Shown here: in pieces, positions 1 through 7,657 of the stretch
Layout of the letters: every line of letters starts with the position of its first letter
Numbering within the stretch: the stretch's first letter is position 1
The notes under the pieces: generated by a model
Database searches by the model: none
The model's input: only the letters and a program-made list of their open reading frames with translations
Told to the model about the DNA's origin: nothing
Translations under genes and position numbers: made by a program
Source of the DNA: CAYGKP01 sp964350605
Lineage (GTDB): Bacteria > Bacteroidota > Bacteroidia > Cytophagales > JAAEPT01
Reading direction: 5' to 3'
Assembly (NCBI GenBank): GCA_964350605.1
Contig: CAYGKP010000021.1
Location: 1 to 19,324, forward strand
Length of the DNA stretch: 19,324 nucleotides

Positions 1-201
1 CTTCTTCGAGAAAGTCGCGATGTAGCGGTTCAGGAAGGTGAGCATCGGATAAAAGAGAATCACAATGTCCGCTATGTGTATGAGCACCGAGAGGTAGTTG
101 TTCTTGTGGGCGTTGTTGAAGAAAGTCACCACCCAGTCGGCAATCAACTGGAGCATCAGGATCGTGAGGACGGTGACAATGAACTTGTTCAGCTTTCGCA
201 T
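1..201 (-). CDS. N-terminal part of an unidentified membrane protein (partial, runs off left edge)
   Basis: Read on the minus strand from ATG at 201, the frame stays open for 67 codons to the window edge. The product begins MRKLNKFIVTVLTILMLQ and has two hydrophobic stretches, about residues 6-29 and 38-60, separated by a short polar segment (FFNNAHKNNY), so it should be a multi-pass inner-membrane protein. No catalytic motif is visible in the piece available and I do not recognise the family. It is divergent from the SpoIIE-type phosphatase gene, with 156 bases between the two start codons, so the two may share a regulatory region. The start is inferred from the first Met before the first hydrophobic helix. 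No ribosome binding site is evident, as is common in Bacteroidota. Confidence 0.6.
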   Translation of the reverse strand, partial: MRKLNKFIVTVLTILMLQLIADWVVTFFNNAHKNNYLSVLIHIADIVILFYPMLTFLNRYIATFSKK

Positions 202-357
202 CGCATGGGTCGGTTGGCGTTCCAAAATGGGGATTTCCCCCGGCGTGGGCAACCAAGGGGGCTCCCTTTTCCACCGCCACAAACCGGAGCGTTTGTCGCC
301 TGGGCGAGAGTTCGCCGCACCCGGGCTCCCGAGCTTATAAGCCGCCACCTTACCTCC
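202..357. promoter_or_regulatory. Divergent intergenic region with palindromic motifs
   Basis: This is the only space between two divergent start codons (201 minus, 358 plus), so it must hold both promoters. Visible structure: an inverted repeat ACAAAC/GTTTGT at 279-284 and 291-296 (6-nt loop), and a palindromic segment TCGCC-TG-GGCGA at 296-307. The 17-mer at 291-307 recurs with two changes at 11570-11586, nearly the same distance from another plus-strand start codon. I cannot place a convincing TAnnTTTG element for the plus-strand gene. Confidence 0.35.
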
Positions 358-1857
358 ATGGGCCGCTACTTACTCTCCGACATCCTTCGCAACGCCTACA
401 CGCGCCTGTTGCTCTTGGTCTTTTTGGGCCTTACGGTGCTGGCTGGGGTGCTGCTGTACCAAACCTACACGGGCCAAGTCGAAGCCTACGAGAGCAGCGA
501 ATACGAAAAGCTGCGCGCTGTGGCCACGACCATGAGCCTGCAAGCCGACGGCGAAGCCTGGACACACACCCTAGCCAGCCACCCGGAAAAGGACGACATC
601 ATGGGCAATCGACAGGACTCGACCTATGCGATGTACTACGCCTTGTTCCTCTCCGCGCAAAAGCTCAACGAGATTAAAACGCCGATCTATTCCCTTCATT
701 GGGACCACGAAAGCGACGAATTCTTTTTCGGGTTCTCCTCGGCAGACGAGCCCCATTACCGCCACCGCTACGAGAGCTTCCCCCAGTTGCTTCGTGAGCA
801 GTACGACGAGGGCGGACTCCTCCCAACTTACGAGGACGAAAACGGCACCTGGATGTCGGCCTTCGCGCCCGTGAAAACCGCCGACGGCTCGACGGTGGGG
901 GTCATCCTGGTCGACCACGAATACGGGGCCTTCATTGATGGCGTGCGACAGCGGACCTATGGACGGTTGGGCCTGGTCGCCGGGCTGTTTCTGTTGATCG
1001 GCGCGTTCATTGTGGTGGCCACCCGGCGGTTCCTGCGCAGCGAGCGGAAAGTGCGTGGCCAGATTGAGGAAGCCTCACACCTGATCGCTCGCAAGAATCA
1101 GAACATCACCGATTCGATTCGCTATGCCCAGCGTCTGCAAACGGCCATCCTGCCCAGCGCAGAGGAATTGAATGTATCATGTGACCAGAGTTTTGTCTAC
1201 TATCAACCGCGTGACATTGTCAGCGGGGATTTTTATTGGTGCGGGACGCTAAGTTGTGGGCGGCAAGTGGTGGTTGGGGCCGACTGTACAGGCCACGGGG
1301 TGCCGGGTGCATTCATGAGTGTGCTGGGGGCCTCGCTCCTGAGTGAGGCGGTGAACGAGCGAGACCTAAGCGAACCACTATTGATCCTCGACCACATGGA
1401 AGCGGGCCTTTCGCGGGCCTTAAGCAAAGAGACCCGCGAGGATGCGCCGCCCGACGGCATGGACCTGGCACTGCTCATCATCGACGCGAACCAGCGAAGC
1501 GTGACCTATGCGGGGGCCTATCGCCCGTTGTGGCTGGTTCGTGGGGGCGAACTGGTCGAAACGCGGGGCACCCGGCGCAGCCTGGGGGCGGGGATGAGCG
1601 AGGAGCGACCCTTCAAGGCGCACACCTTGGAGCTGGTAGCGGGTGATTGGCTCTATGTTGCCTCCGATGGGTATGCGGACCAGTTCGGCGGACCCGATCA
1701 GAAGAAGTTTGGCAGCAAGGCGCTCAAAGCACTCCTGATCGAAATCAGCGATCTGGAGCCTTCGGCACAGGCGGAGTTGCTGCGCGATCGCTTCGAAGGC
1801 TGGCGCGGTTCGTCGAGCCAAATGGACGACGTGCTCGTGATGGGTCTCGGCTTTTAG
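358..1857 (+). CDS. Membrane-anchored sensor with SpoIIE/PP2C serine phosphatase output domain
   Basis: A 499-residue protein. Helix 1 lies at about residues 15-36 and helix 2 at about 204-223. They bracket an exported domain of about 165 residues whose end (MSAFAPVKTADGSTVGVILV, from residue 166) resembles Cache-type sensor domains; that is an inference. A charged linker (about 228-267) ends in the SIRYAQRLQTAILPS segment that typically precedes SpoIIE domains in Bacteroidota. The phosphatase domain (about 280-498) keeps the PP2C metal-site acidic residues: D291 in SGDFYW, D309 in GADCTGHG, D437 in SDGYAD and the terminal DD at 490-491. The expected role is signal-responsive dephosphorylation of phospho-Ser/Thr on a regulator such as an anti-sigma-factor antagonist; no partner gene is nearby. 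The frame is open upstream to 76, but ATG 358 directly precedes the first membrane helix, and the upstream part reads antisense through the divergent gene. Confidence 0.9.
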   Translation: MGRYLLSDILRNAYTRLLLLVFLGLTVLAGVLLYQTYTGQVEAYESSEYEKLRAVATTMSLQADGEAWTHTLASHPEKDDIMGNRQDSTYAMYYALFLSAQKLNEIKTPIYSLHWDHESDEFFFGFSSADEPHYRHRYESFPQLLREQYDEGGLLPTYEDENGTWMSAFAPVKTADGSTVGVILVDHEYGAFIDGVRQRTYGRLGLVAGLFLLIGAFIVVATRRFLRSERKVRGQIEEASHLIARKNQNITDSIRYAQRLQTAILPSAEELNVSCDQSFVYYQPRDIVSGDFYWCGTLSCGRQVVVGADCTGHGVPGAFMSVLGASLLSEAVNERDLSEPLLILDHMEAGLSRALSKETREDAPPDGMDLALLIIDANQRSVTYAGAYRPLWLVRGGELVETRGTRRSLGAGMSEERPFKAHTLELVAGDWLYVASDGYADQFGGPDQKKFGSKALKALLIEISDLEPSAQAELLRDRFEGWRGSSSQMDDVLVMGLGF

Positions 1858-1891
1858 CAGGATTTGTGATCGTTGTTCGTATTTTGGGGCC

Positions 1892-2056
1892 ATGCGACGC
1901 TTTGCCACACGCTCTACTGGCTTTCAGACCCGTGCCCTTCTTCTCCTTTTTCTTGGTGGACTGCTGCTTAGCGCCTGTTCACGCGGACGGGTTGGCTACG
2001 AGAAAGGCCACCGCCTGAACGGCCGCCACTCCTCCTACTACACACAAGATAGGTAG
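1892..2056 (+). CDS. Small lipoprotein (54 aa)
   Basis: The gene encodes 54 residues. An Arg-rich N-terminus is followed by the hydrophobic core ALLLLFLGGLLLSAC, ending in a lipobox (L26-S-A-C29), so the mature protein would be a lipidated peptide of only 26 residues rich in Gly, Arg, His and Tyr. No family is recognised. Its TAG stop shares its G with the GTG start of the next gene (TAGTG at 2054-2058), which points to coupled translation. It starts 34 nt after the phosphatase stop; GTATTTTGG just upstream (from about 1880) loosely resembles a Bacteroidota -7 element, so it may have its own promoter. The gene was accepted because of the clean signal peptide and lipobox and the overlap; the mature part itself gives little evidence. 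Confidence 0.65.
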   Translation: MRRFATRSTGFQTRALLLLFLGGLLLSACSRGRVGYEKGHRLNGRHSSYYTQDR

Positions 2057-2532
2057 TGCAGGACGCCTGGGACCAGGTCAGCGCGCTGGGTCTTTGGGAG
2101 GCCCAAAAATCGAACGCCTTGACCTTGGCCCTGGTCGGCCTGGTCGCCGTGCTTGGCGCGGGGCTCCTCTTCTCGATTCTGAAAAGCAAGATACTGTGGG
2201 GCTTTGCGACCCCGTTCCTGATTCTGGGCCTGTTTGAACTGAGCTTTGGGGGCTATGCCTACTTCCAAGGCGGCGACAAGGTCGAGCAGATTGAAACCTT
2301 GATGGAGGAGGGTAACCAAGAAAAACTCGAAGCCGAGTTGCCCCGGATGGAAAAACCCGAATACTGGTTTGCCTTCGGTCGGGCCATGATTTTGGCTCTT
2401 GGCGCATTCGCGGCCCTTTTGATTGCTTCTTCCCTGATGAAGTGGCGGCCGTTCATCCTGGGCTTGGGCCTGGGGGTAGCCGTTCAGGCACTGATCCTAC
2501 TGGGCGTCGAGATCGTCGCGCGGCCCGGGTAA
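2056..2532 (+). CDS. Four-helix membrane protein of unknown function
   Basis: A 158-residue protein starting at GTG 2056, which overlaps the stop of the lipoprotein gene by one base. Two hydrophobic segments (about residues 21-42 and 46-70) are followed by an acidic soluble loop (GGDKVEQIETLMEEGNQEKL and beyond, about 72-102). Two more hydrophobic segments (about 106-126 and 131-152) follow. It is therefore predicted to be an inner-membrane protein with paired hairpins. No enzymatic or transport motif is visible and I do not recognise the family. The preceding lipoprotein is the only clue to its job: the two are probably co-translated and may work together. A hairpin terminator follows 33 nt downstream. 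Confidence 0.75.
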   Translation: MQDAWDQVSALGLWEAQKSNALTLALVGLVAVLGAGLLFSILKSKILWGFATPFLILGLFELSFGGYAYFQGGDKVEQIETLMEEGNQEKLEAELPRMEKPEYWFAFGRAMILALGAFAALLIASSLMKWRPFILGLGLGVAVQALILLGVEIVARPG

Positions 2533-2565
2533 GCACACTTCGACATCGCTCGTTGCCGTAAAATG

Positions 2566-2592
2566 AAAAAGGCCGCCATCGGCGACCTTTTT
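2566..2592. terminator. Bidirectional intrinsic terminator
   Basis: A 12-bp stem with one mismatch, AAAAAGGCCGCC / GGCGACCTTTTT, closes a 3-nt loop (ATC). It carries A5 on one side and T5 on the other, so it works as a hairpin plus U-tract on both strands. It lies between the plus-strand membrane protein (stop 2532) and the minus-strand DUF4249 gene (stop 2688), which converge here. Confidence 0.85.
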
Positions 2593-2687
2593 CCAGCTAA
2601 GTGTGTGTCAGATGCTGTGTGTACTTCTTAATACCCGGGAGGCGGGAAAGTAACCCAGCGTTCGGCGTTTTTTCTACCCTCGATTCG

Positions 2688-3506
2688 TTAGGGGATCTGA
2701 ACCGACATCGTGTCGATGGCCGAGACCTGGAAGTAGCCCAGAATGATGTCCTTGGCATCGGCCACGTTCTTGATGTTGCTTCGGATCAAGGCTGGTGGCG
2801 GATCGAAGGGGCTGCCCACAAAAACTGTCTGATCTTGCACGGTGCGCCAGAAGCGATAGCAGCGCTCAGAAATGCTCATCTGCCAGACCAAGGCAGTCGC
2901 TGGGCCTTCGATGTTTTCGCCGTAGACAATGTCATAATCAATGATCGGATTACCGTCAACAAACTCGTCGCTCTCGATGCCGATGTTCTCGGGTTTGCTG
3001 CGGTACACGCCGTCGACAAAGATACGCCACTGGTAAAACTGGCCCAAGCCGGGGGGATCTTGGCTGTCCAGCAGAATGGCGTACAAGCCCTCGTCGTCCT
3101 CCTCGGGGGTCAAGTCAAGGATTGGATTGACAGCCACCAACGGCTCGGGGTCGCTGGCGTAGGTCTGCCCGTCAAGGGTGATTTCCACCCAGTAGCTGCG
3201 GCCCGCCACGCCCGTAAAGCTTGCCTCGTAGATACCCGAACCAGGGGTCGTTTCGCTCATCGGAAAGCTGCCAGCCAGGTCATCGTAGATCGTGACCATA
3301 GCACCCGATGCTGCGATGTCGCCGCTTTGGTCGAGGTAGGGCTGGGAGTAGGTAAGGGTCACCCGTTGGGTGGCAAACAGGTTGTCCACCCGGCCATCGA
3401 CCACCAGCACACGGCGGTCGGTGTTCAGGTCGAGGTCGACCACGTCCTGGCAACCGGCAGTGGCCAGCGCGAGGAGCGAGAGAAGCAGAAGTCGTGCGCG
3501 GGTCAT
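2688..3506 (-). CDS. DUF4249 family outer-membrane-type lipoprotein
   Basis: A 272-residue protein. The signal peptide MTRARLLLLSLLALATAGC ends in a lipobox with Cys19, followed by QDVVDLDLNTDRRVLVVDG, the typical opening of DUF4249 proteins (V-[DE]-L-[DN] then a strand ending in V-V-[DE]-G). The rest is beta-rich with the family pattern YQWRIFVDG, then FWRTVQDQT and a GYFQVSA strand near the end. DUF4249 has no established function. In Bacteroidota its genes commonly sit directly after a TonB-dependent receptor gene, as here, where 4 nt separate receptor stop and lipoprotein start. It may act as a surface or periplasmic partner of that receptor. ATG 3506 was chosen over upstream in-frame starts (the frame is open to 3875) because it begins the signal peptide. 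Confidence 0.88.
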   Translation of the reverse strand: MTRARLLLLSLLALATAGCQDVVDLDLNTDRRVLVVDGRVDNLFATQRVTLTYSQPYLDQSGDIAASGAMVTIYDDLAGSFPMSETTPGSGIYEASFTGVAGRSYWVEITLDGQTYASDPEPLVAVNPILDLTPEEDDEGLYAILLDSQDPPGLGQFYQWRIFVDGVYRSKPENIGIESDEFVDGNPIIDYDIVYGENIEGPATALVWQMSISERCYRFWRTVQDQTVFVGSPFDPPPALIRSNIKNVADAKDIILGYFQVSAIDTMSVQIP

Positions 3507-3510
3507 GGGC

Positions 3511-5874
3511 TTAGAATTTGAAATCCAGAGTGACCGAAGGAATGATGGAGCCGAAGATCGAGAGGCGAACCGCCTGAGTTTGGCCAGGTACGTCGGGGTT
3601 CTCACGGAAGAATATCGAGTAAGCGTTGCGGCGACCATACACGTTATAGATGCCGAAGATCCAATCCAGCTCCCACCGTTTGTCCTCCTTGCGGGGTTTG
3701 TGGTAAGTGGCTTGCAGGTCCAGGCGGTGGTAATCGGGGATGCGCCCGTTGTTGCGCTCGGAGTAGAACGGAATCGCTTTACCATCAAAGGTGAAGCGGC
3801 CCGAGGGATACGTAGTCGGTCGGCCTGTCGAGTAAGCAAAGTTGGCCCCCAGCTCCCACTTGTCGGTGAGGGCATAGTTGAGCGTCAACGAGACATCGTG
3901 ACGCTTGTCCCAGTTGGCGGCGTACCAATCGCCGTTGTTGATGGCTTGCTCGCCTTCGTTCTGGGCTTGAACACGGCGTTCGGCCTTCGAAAGGGTGTAG
4001 GCAAACCAACCCGTCCAGCGGCCCTTCTGCTTGCGCACAAGGAATTCAAACCCGTAGGAACGTCCGATACCTTGCAACAGTTCTTGCTCCAAGGTCTCGT
4101 TTCCGAACAGTTGGGCACCGTCCACGTAATCGAGTACGCCAGTGTACCACTTGTAGAACACCTCACCCGAGACTTCGAAGGTGTTGTCCTTGAAGTTGCG
4201 GAAGTAGCCCCCAGCCACCTGATCGGAGATTCCCGGTTCGATGTGCGGTCCGGCGGGGGTCCACACGTCCACCGGCGTGGCCGACGTGGTGTTCGACACC
4301 AAGTGGAGGTTCTGGCGCATGCGGTTGTAGCTGACTTTCACCGAGCTGCGCTCGTTGATGCGGAAGTTGACCGCCACGCGGGGCTCCAGGCCGAAGAACC
4401 GCGAGAAGACATCGCCGCTGCCATAATTGCTTGTGTCGCTGATCGTCGAATCGGCACGGACCACCCCGTCGCGGTAGCGATAGACCGTCTGGGGACCAAA
4501 GCGATAAAAGGCCGACGCGCGCAGGCCGTATTGAACGGTGAATTGGCCGAGCTTCTGTTCGGCGGCCATATAGGCCGAGGGCTCCAAGGCGTATTGCTTG
4601 TCGAGTTCGAGGGGATTGAAGATCGACTGGTCGTTTGTCGGCTCAATCTTCGCGGGCGAGAAACGATAGTAGATGGCCCCCGCGCCGAAGGTCAGCGTCG
4701 TGTTCGGGCTGAGGTAGTAGTCGAAGTCCTGCTTCAGTTGGTAGTTCACGATGCGCGACTTCCACTCAAAGCCCTGTGGACCTTCGGGTACTCCCAGGTT
4801 GTAATCGTAGTTGCTGGCGATCAGCGAGAGGTTGCCAAACAGCTTGTCAGAATAGACGTGGTTCCACCGCAAAGTCCCGGTGATGTTCCCCCACCTGGCC
4901 TCGAAGTCGTCGCCAAACCTGAACACGTCGCGCCCCAAGTAGCCCGAAAGGAAAATGCGGTTGTTCTCGTTCAGGCGGTAGTTGCCCTTCACGTTCAGGT
5001 CGTAGAAGTAGACCACGTTCTCGCGCAGGGTGGGGCTCAACTTCAGGAACAAGTCGGCGTAGGACCGCCGGCCGGCGATCAGGAACGACCCTTTGTCTTT
5101 TTTGATCGGTGCTTCCACCGTCAAGCGGCTGGAAAGCAAGCCGATGCCGCCGCGCATCTGAAATTTCTGGTCCGAGCCCTCGCGCTGGCGCACGTCAAGC
5201 ACCGAGGACAGACGGCCTCCATACCGTGCCGGAATGCCGCCTTTGTACAGCTTCACGTCCTTGACCGCATCGGCGTTGAAGACCGAGAAGAAGCCAAATA
5301 GGTGGGACGAGTTGAACACCGTCCCTTCGTCGAGCAGCACCAAGTTCTGGTCAATGTTTCCGCCCCGCACGTTGAAACCTGTCGCGCCTTCCCCCACAGT
5401 GCTAACCCCAGGCAACAGTTGGATCGAGCGGATCACGTCGACCTCACCGAGCAACTGGGGCATCTTGCGGATCTGTTCAGTTGTCACCTCGACGGTGCTC
5501 ATCTCGACCGACGAGACGTTTTGGTCGGGCTTGGTTTCCGACACCACAACCTCCTCAAGCACGAAATCTTCGCCGGCCATGCGCAGGTCCAAGGTGGTGT
5601 TCTTATTCAGCGAGACGCTGATGGTCGTATCCGGGTAGCCCATCGACTGGATGCGGACCCGGTAGTCGCCGCCCGGTAAGGTTATGGAGTAAAAGCCATA
5701 CAGGTTAGCCGCCACCGCGTCGCCCGTTTCCTCGATGTAGACGACCGCGCCGATGAGATCTTCACCCGTTTCCTGGTCGCGCAGGTGGCCGCTCAGGGTG
5801 TATTTGCCGCTTTGGGCCCGCGAAACACCGAGGCCCGCAAGCGCAATCAAAAGAAGAAGGACAGACCGTTTCAC
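3511..5874 (-). CDS. TonB-dependent outer-membrane receptor with N-terminal carboxypeptidase-regulatory-like domain
   Basis: A 787-residue protein. Signal peptide is residues 1-20 (MKRSVLLLLIALAGLGVSRA|Q). A carboxypeptidase-D-regulatory-like beta-sandwich (about 25-105; SGHLRDQETGEDLIGAVVYI opens it) is followed by the plug domain (about 125-235), with TSVG-like and FNVRGGNIDQNLVLLDEG motifs and GGIPARYGGRLSSVLDV. The 22-strand-type barrel runs to the C-terminal aromatic residue (TLDFKF). The family imports a ligand across the outer membrane using TonB-ExbBD energy. The ligand cannot be told from sequence: there is no SusD, siderophore or cobalamin gene nearby, only the DUF4249 lipoprotein 4 nt downstream. 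Start chosen: GTG at 5874, because it begins the signal peptide; ATG at 5931 would add 19 non-signal residues. Confidence 0.92.
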   Translation of the reverse strand: MKRSVLLLLIALAGLGVSRAQSGKYTLSGHLRDQETGEDLIGAVVYIEETGDAVAANLYGFYSITLPGGDYRVRIQSMGYPDTTISVSLNKNTTLDLRMAGEDFVLEEVVVSETKPDQNVSSVEMSTVEVTTEQIRKMPQLLGEVDVIRSIQLLPGVSTVGEGATGFNVRGGNIDQNLVLLDEGTVFNSSHLFGFFSVFNADAVKDVKLYKGGIPARYGGRLSSVLDVRQREGSDQKFQMRGGIGLLSSRLTVEAPIKKDKGSFLIAGRRSYADLFLKLSPTLRENVVYFYDLNVKGNYRLNENNRIFLSGYLGRDVFRFGDDFEARWGNITGTLRWNHVYSDKLFGNLSLIASNYDYNLGVPEGPQGFEWKSRIVNYQLKQDFDYYLSPNTTLTFGAGAIYYRFSPAKIEPTNDQSIFNPLELDKQYALEPSAYMAAEQKLGQFTVQYGLRASAFYRFGPQTVYRYRDGVVRADSTISDTSNYGSGDVFSRFFGLEPRVAVNFRINERSSVKVSYNRMRQNLHLVSNTTSATPVDVWTPAGPHIEPGISDQVAGGYFRNFKDNTFEVSGEVFYKWYTGVLDYVDGAQLFGNETLEQELLQGIGRSYGFEFLVRKQKGRWTGWFAYTLSKAERRVQAQNEGEQAINNGDWYAANWDKRHDVSLTLNYALTDKWELGANFAYSTGRPTTYPSGRFTFDGKAIPFYSERNNGRIPDYHRLDLQATYHKPRKEDKRWELDWIFGIYNVYGRRNAYSIFFRENPDVPGQTQAVRLSIFGSIIPSVTLDFKF

Positions 5875-5900
5875 TGGGGGGAGAGAGAGTAAGTGGCCCG

Positions 5901-5932
5901 CAAATTCAACGGTTTTTGCGCAGGAAACCAAA
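5901..5932 (-). promoter_or_regulatory. Candidate Bacteroidota-type promoter for the receptor operon
   Basis: On the minus strand TTTG (5932-5929) is followed after 20 nt by TGAATTTG (5908-5901). This matches the Bacteroidota pattern TTTG, 19-21 nt, TAnnTTTG with one mismatch. It would start transcription roughly 20 nt ahead of the GTG start at 5874. It was found by eye only. Confidence 0.4.
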
Positions 5933-6012
5933 GGAACCCCAAAAGTTTCCTTCGATTTTACCTTAGGGTAACGCGGAGCGTCTTCCTCTAGGAGATTCTC
6001 CGATCCGCCAGA

Positions 6013-7458
6013 TTAATAATACACAAAGGGCGATAGTAACGCTTCCAACCGCGTGCGCAGGGCCGAGTCCGANNNNNNNNNNATGACCGCAACGACCAGC
6101 TCCTTCCCGGTGGTCGTTTCCAGATAACCCGCGTAGCTGCGGACCTTGTACATCGAGCCGCTTTTGGCGTGCAAGCGATTCTCGATCGCCGTGCCGTCGC
6201 CGAAGCGGGACAATGTGCCGCTCTTTCCTGCCTGGGGCAGTGTGGCTTTGAAGGCCTTGCCAGTCGGGCGTTTACTGATCGAATAAAGCAAGCCACACAA
6301 GTGGCGGGCACTGATGGCGTTGCGCCGCGAAAGGCCGCTGCCATCGGCGAGGATGAGCCCTTCGGTCGGCACGCCACGCTGGCCCCAATAACTGGTTATG
6401 GCCGCCGCGCCACCGTCGCTCGAAGGCTCGGCCCCAATCTTGATGGCACAATGGACGGCCCACTGTTCGGCGTAGAGGTTGATCGAAGAATGGTTGGTTT
6501 GGACCAAGAGGTCTTGCAGGCGGGGGGACCAAATGGTGTCAAGCATCGTCACGCTGCGAAGGAGTGAGGTCACCGAGTCGCCCAGCAGGCGGGTGTTGGT
6601 TGGTGGGCCCGTGCAATTCAAGACGCGGCTCAGTTGGCCGGCCACCGTTTGGGGCGGATCAGGCAGCGAGCCCTTCACGTCGAAGTCGCGGCGACCCATC
6701 GGAATGGTGCCCAGCAAGATGCGCTGGCTAGTGAACGGCGCGCCGTAGATGTAGCAATTGTCGCCGCCCGAGCGGGCCGAGGTCACGTAGTTGTCGAAGG
6801 CGATGCCCAGACCCTCGGGTTCGACCTTTGCGATCCGGGTCGGGTCGCCGTGGCTGGGGCCGGAGTGCAAGTAGATCGTGTAGAAGTTCTCCCAAATGGT
6901 AAGGGCCGATGGGCCCGCGCCGTAGTAGTTCCCCATGTCGTTCCAGGACCAATGGATCGGCGCCCCCGTGGTCGTGCCGAACAAGCGCGCATCACCGATG
7001 ACCCGCCCGTGGACCTTCTTGATTCCTTGGGCGCGCAGCACGTTCGCCCAACGGGCAAAAGGGTCGCCGTAATAACTCGTCCAACGATGTGAGAGAAACG
7101 CCGGGTCGCCGCCGCCCACCACGACGACATCCCCGTGCAAGGTCCCCGTCGAATCGATGGAACCCGTGTAGCCCAGAGCAGTCCACAGTTTGTGGTCGGA
7201 GCCGTAGAGGTCCAGCATCGTGGCGGTCGAGAAAATCTTGGCCGTCGAAGCGGAGGTCAACGTGCGGTCCGGGTCGTGGGCCGCCACGGGTTTGCCCGTC
7301 GTCGCGTCGAGGACCAGGAAGCTGACCGAGGCATGCTCGAGGTTCCCGTGTTTCATCCAGGCATCCACATGGACCTGAAGCGCGGTTTGTGCCACCAGGG
7401 GCCGAAACGTGCCGAGGGCCAAAAGGAGGAGAAAACCGAGTAGTCGTGGGTAGATCAT
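6013..7458 (-). CDS. dacB: D-alanyl-D-alanine carboxypeptidase/endopeptidase, PBP4 (DacB) type, peptidase S13
   Basis: A periplasmic enzyme that removes terminal D-Ala and/or cuts cross-links in peptidoglycan. It has about 481 residues, close to the length of E. coli PBP4. The signal peptide ends near residue 23 (PLVAQ). The three penicillin-binding motifs are present and correctly spaced: S71-T-A-K74, S325-I-N327 and K432-S-G434. The large insertion between motifs 1 and 2 that is typical of S13 enzymes is also present (for example GDVVVVGGGDPAF, then the FGTTTGAPIHWSWNDMGNYYG region). Ten Ns fall near the C-terminus, between GKELVVAV and SDSALRTRLEALL. With ten bases the frame is kept and the spacing fits the family, but four residues are unknown. 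Start ATG 7458 is set by the signal peptide; the open frame to 7635 is not convincing. Confidence 0.92.
   Translation of the reverse strand: MIYPRLLGFLLLLALGTFRPLVAQTALQVHVDAWMKHGNLEHASVSFLVLDATTGKPVAAHDPDRTLTSASTAKIFSTATMLDLYGSDHKLWTALGYTGSIDSTGTLHGDVVVVGGGDPAFLSHRWTSYYGDPFARWANVLRAQGIKKVHGRVIGDARLFGTTTGAPIHWSWNDMGNYYGAGPSALTIWENFYTIYLHSGPSHGDPTRIAKVEPEGLGIAFDNYVTSARSGGDNCYIYGAPFTSQRILLGTIPMGRRDFDVKGSLPDPPQTVAGQLSRVLNCTGPPTNTRLLGDSVTSLLRSVTMLDTIWSPRLQDLLVQTNHSSINLYAEQWAVHCAIKIGAEPSSDGGAAAITSYWGQRGVPTEGLILADGSGLSRRNAISARHLCGLLYSISKRPTGKAFKATLPQAGKSGTLSRFGDGTAIENRLHAKSGSMYKVRSYAGYLETTTGKELVVAVXXXXSDSALRTRLEALLSPFVYY
6073..6082. other. Assembly gap (10 N) inside dacB
   Basis: Ten undetermined bases. 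The minus-strand frame is the same on both sides and the joined product has normal family spacing, so the gap may be close to its true length, unless ten is a fixed placeholder. Confidence 0.95.
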
Positions 7459-7653
7459 CGCTGTGTTACGATCGGGTTCGCTGGGGGTAGCGTGGATAAC
7501 TTTCAAAACGCCAAAATGTATCGTATCTCGCCGCCAGGGCCATTTGGTAAATGTGCGGTACCTACCCAATGATAAAGCACCGCTAACGATGGGGTAGGAT
7601 GCACGTATGAACTTACAGATAGAAATTTTAGCCACCTATAGATCCATCTACCA
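7459..7653. promoter_or_regulatory. Divergent promoter region between dacB and the small plus-strand genes
   Basis: A 195-nt region, visibly more AT-rich than its neighbours. It contains an inverted repeat CCTACCC (7561-7567) / GGGTAGG (7592-7598) with a 24-nt spacer, which could be a regulator site. It also holds a minus-strand TACATTTT (7520-7513), which loosely resembles the -7 element for dacB. A possible 16-codon ORF (7607-7657) lies at its right end. Confidence 0.35.
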
Positions 7654-7657
7654 ATGA
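7607..7657 (+). CDS. Possible 16-codon leader ORF overlapping the next start codon
   Basis: ATG 7607 opens MNLQIEILATYRSIYQ and ends at TGA 7655-7657, overlapping the ATG at 7654 of the next gene as ATGA. The overlap suggests translational coupling, but a 16-codon frame arises easily by chance and no ribosome binding site supports it. Confidence 0.2.
   Translation: MNLQIEILATYRSIYQ

Noticed and set aside
76..357. In-frame 94-codon extension at the N-terminus of the SpoIIE-type protein
   Set aside because: It is antisense to the divergent membrane-protein gene, is low in hydrophobic order, and would place the first membrane helix deep inside the protein.
3370..5301. 643-codon plus-strand frame
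   Set aside because: It is antisense to the TonB-dependent receptor, which has complete domain order. The plus-strand product is Val/Arg-rich without motifs, typical of antisense frames in GC-rich genes.
5931..5952. Short inverted repeat AAGGAA/TTCCTT upstream of the receptor
   Set aside because: Only 6 bp with a 10-nt loop of simple sequence. It is expected by chance and overlaps the candidate promoter without clear symmetry.
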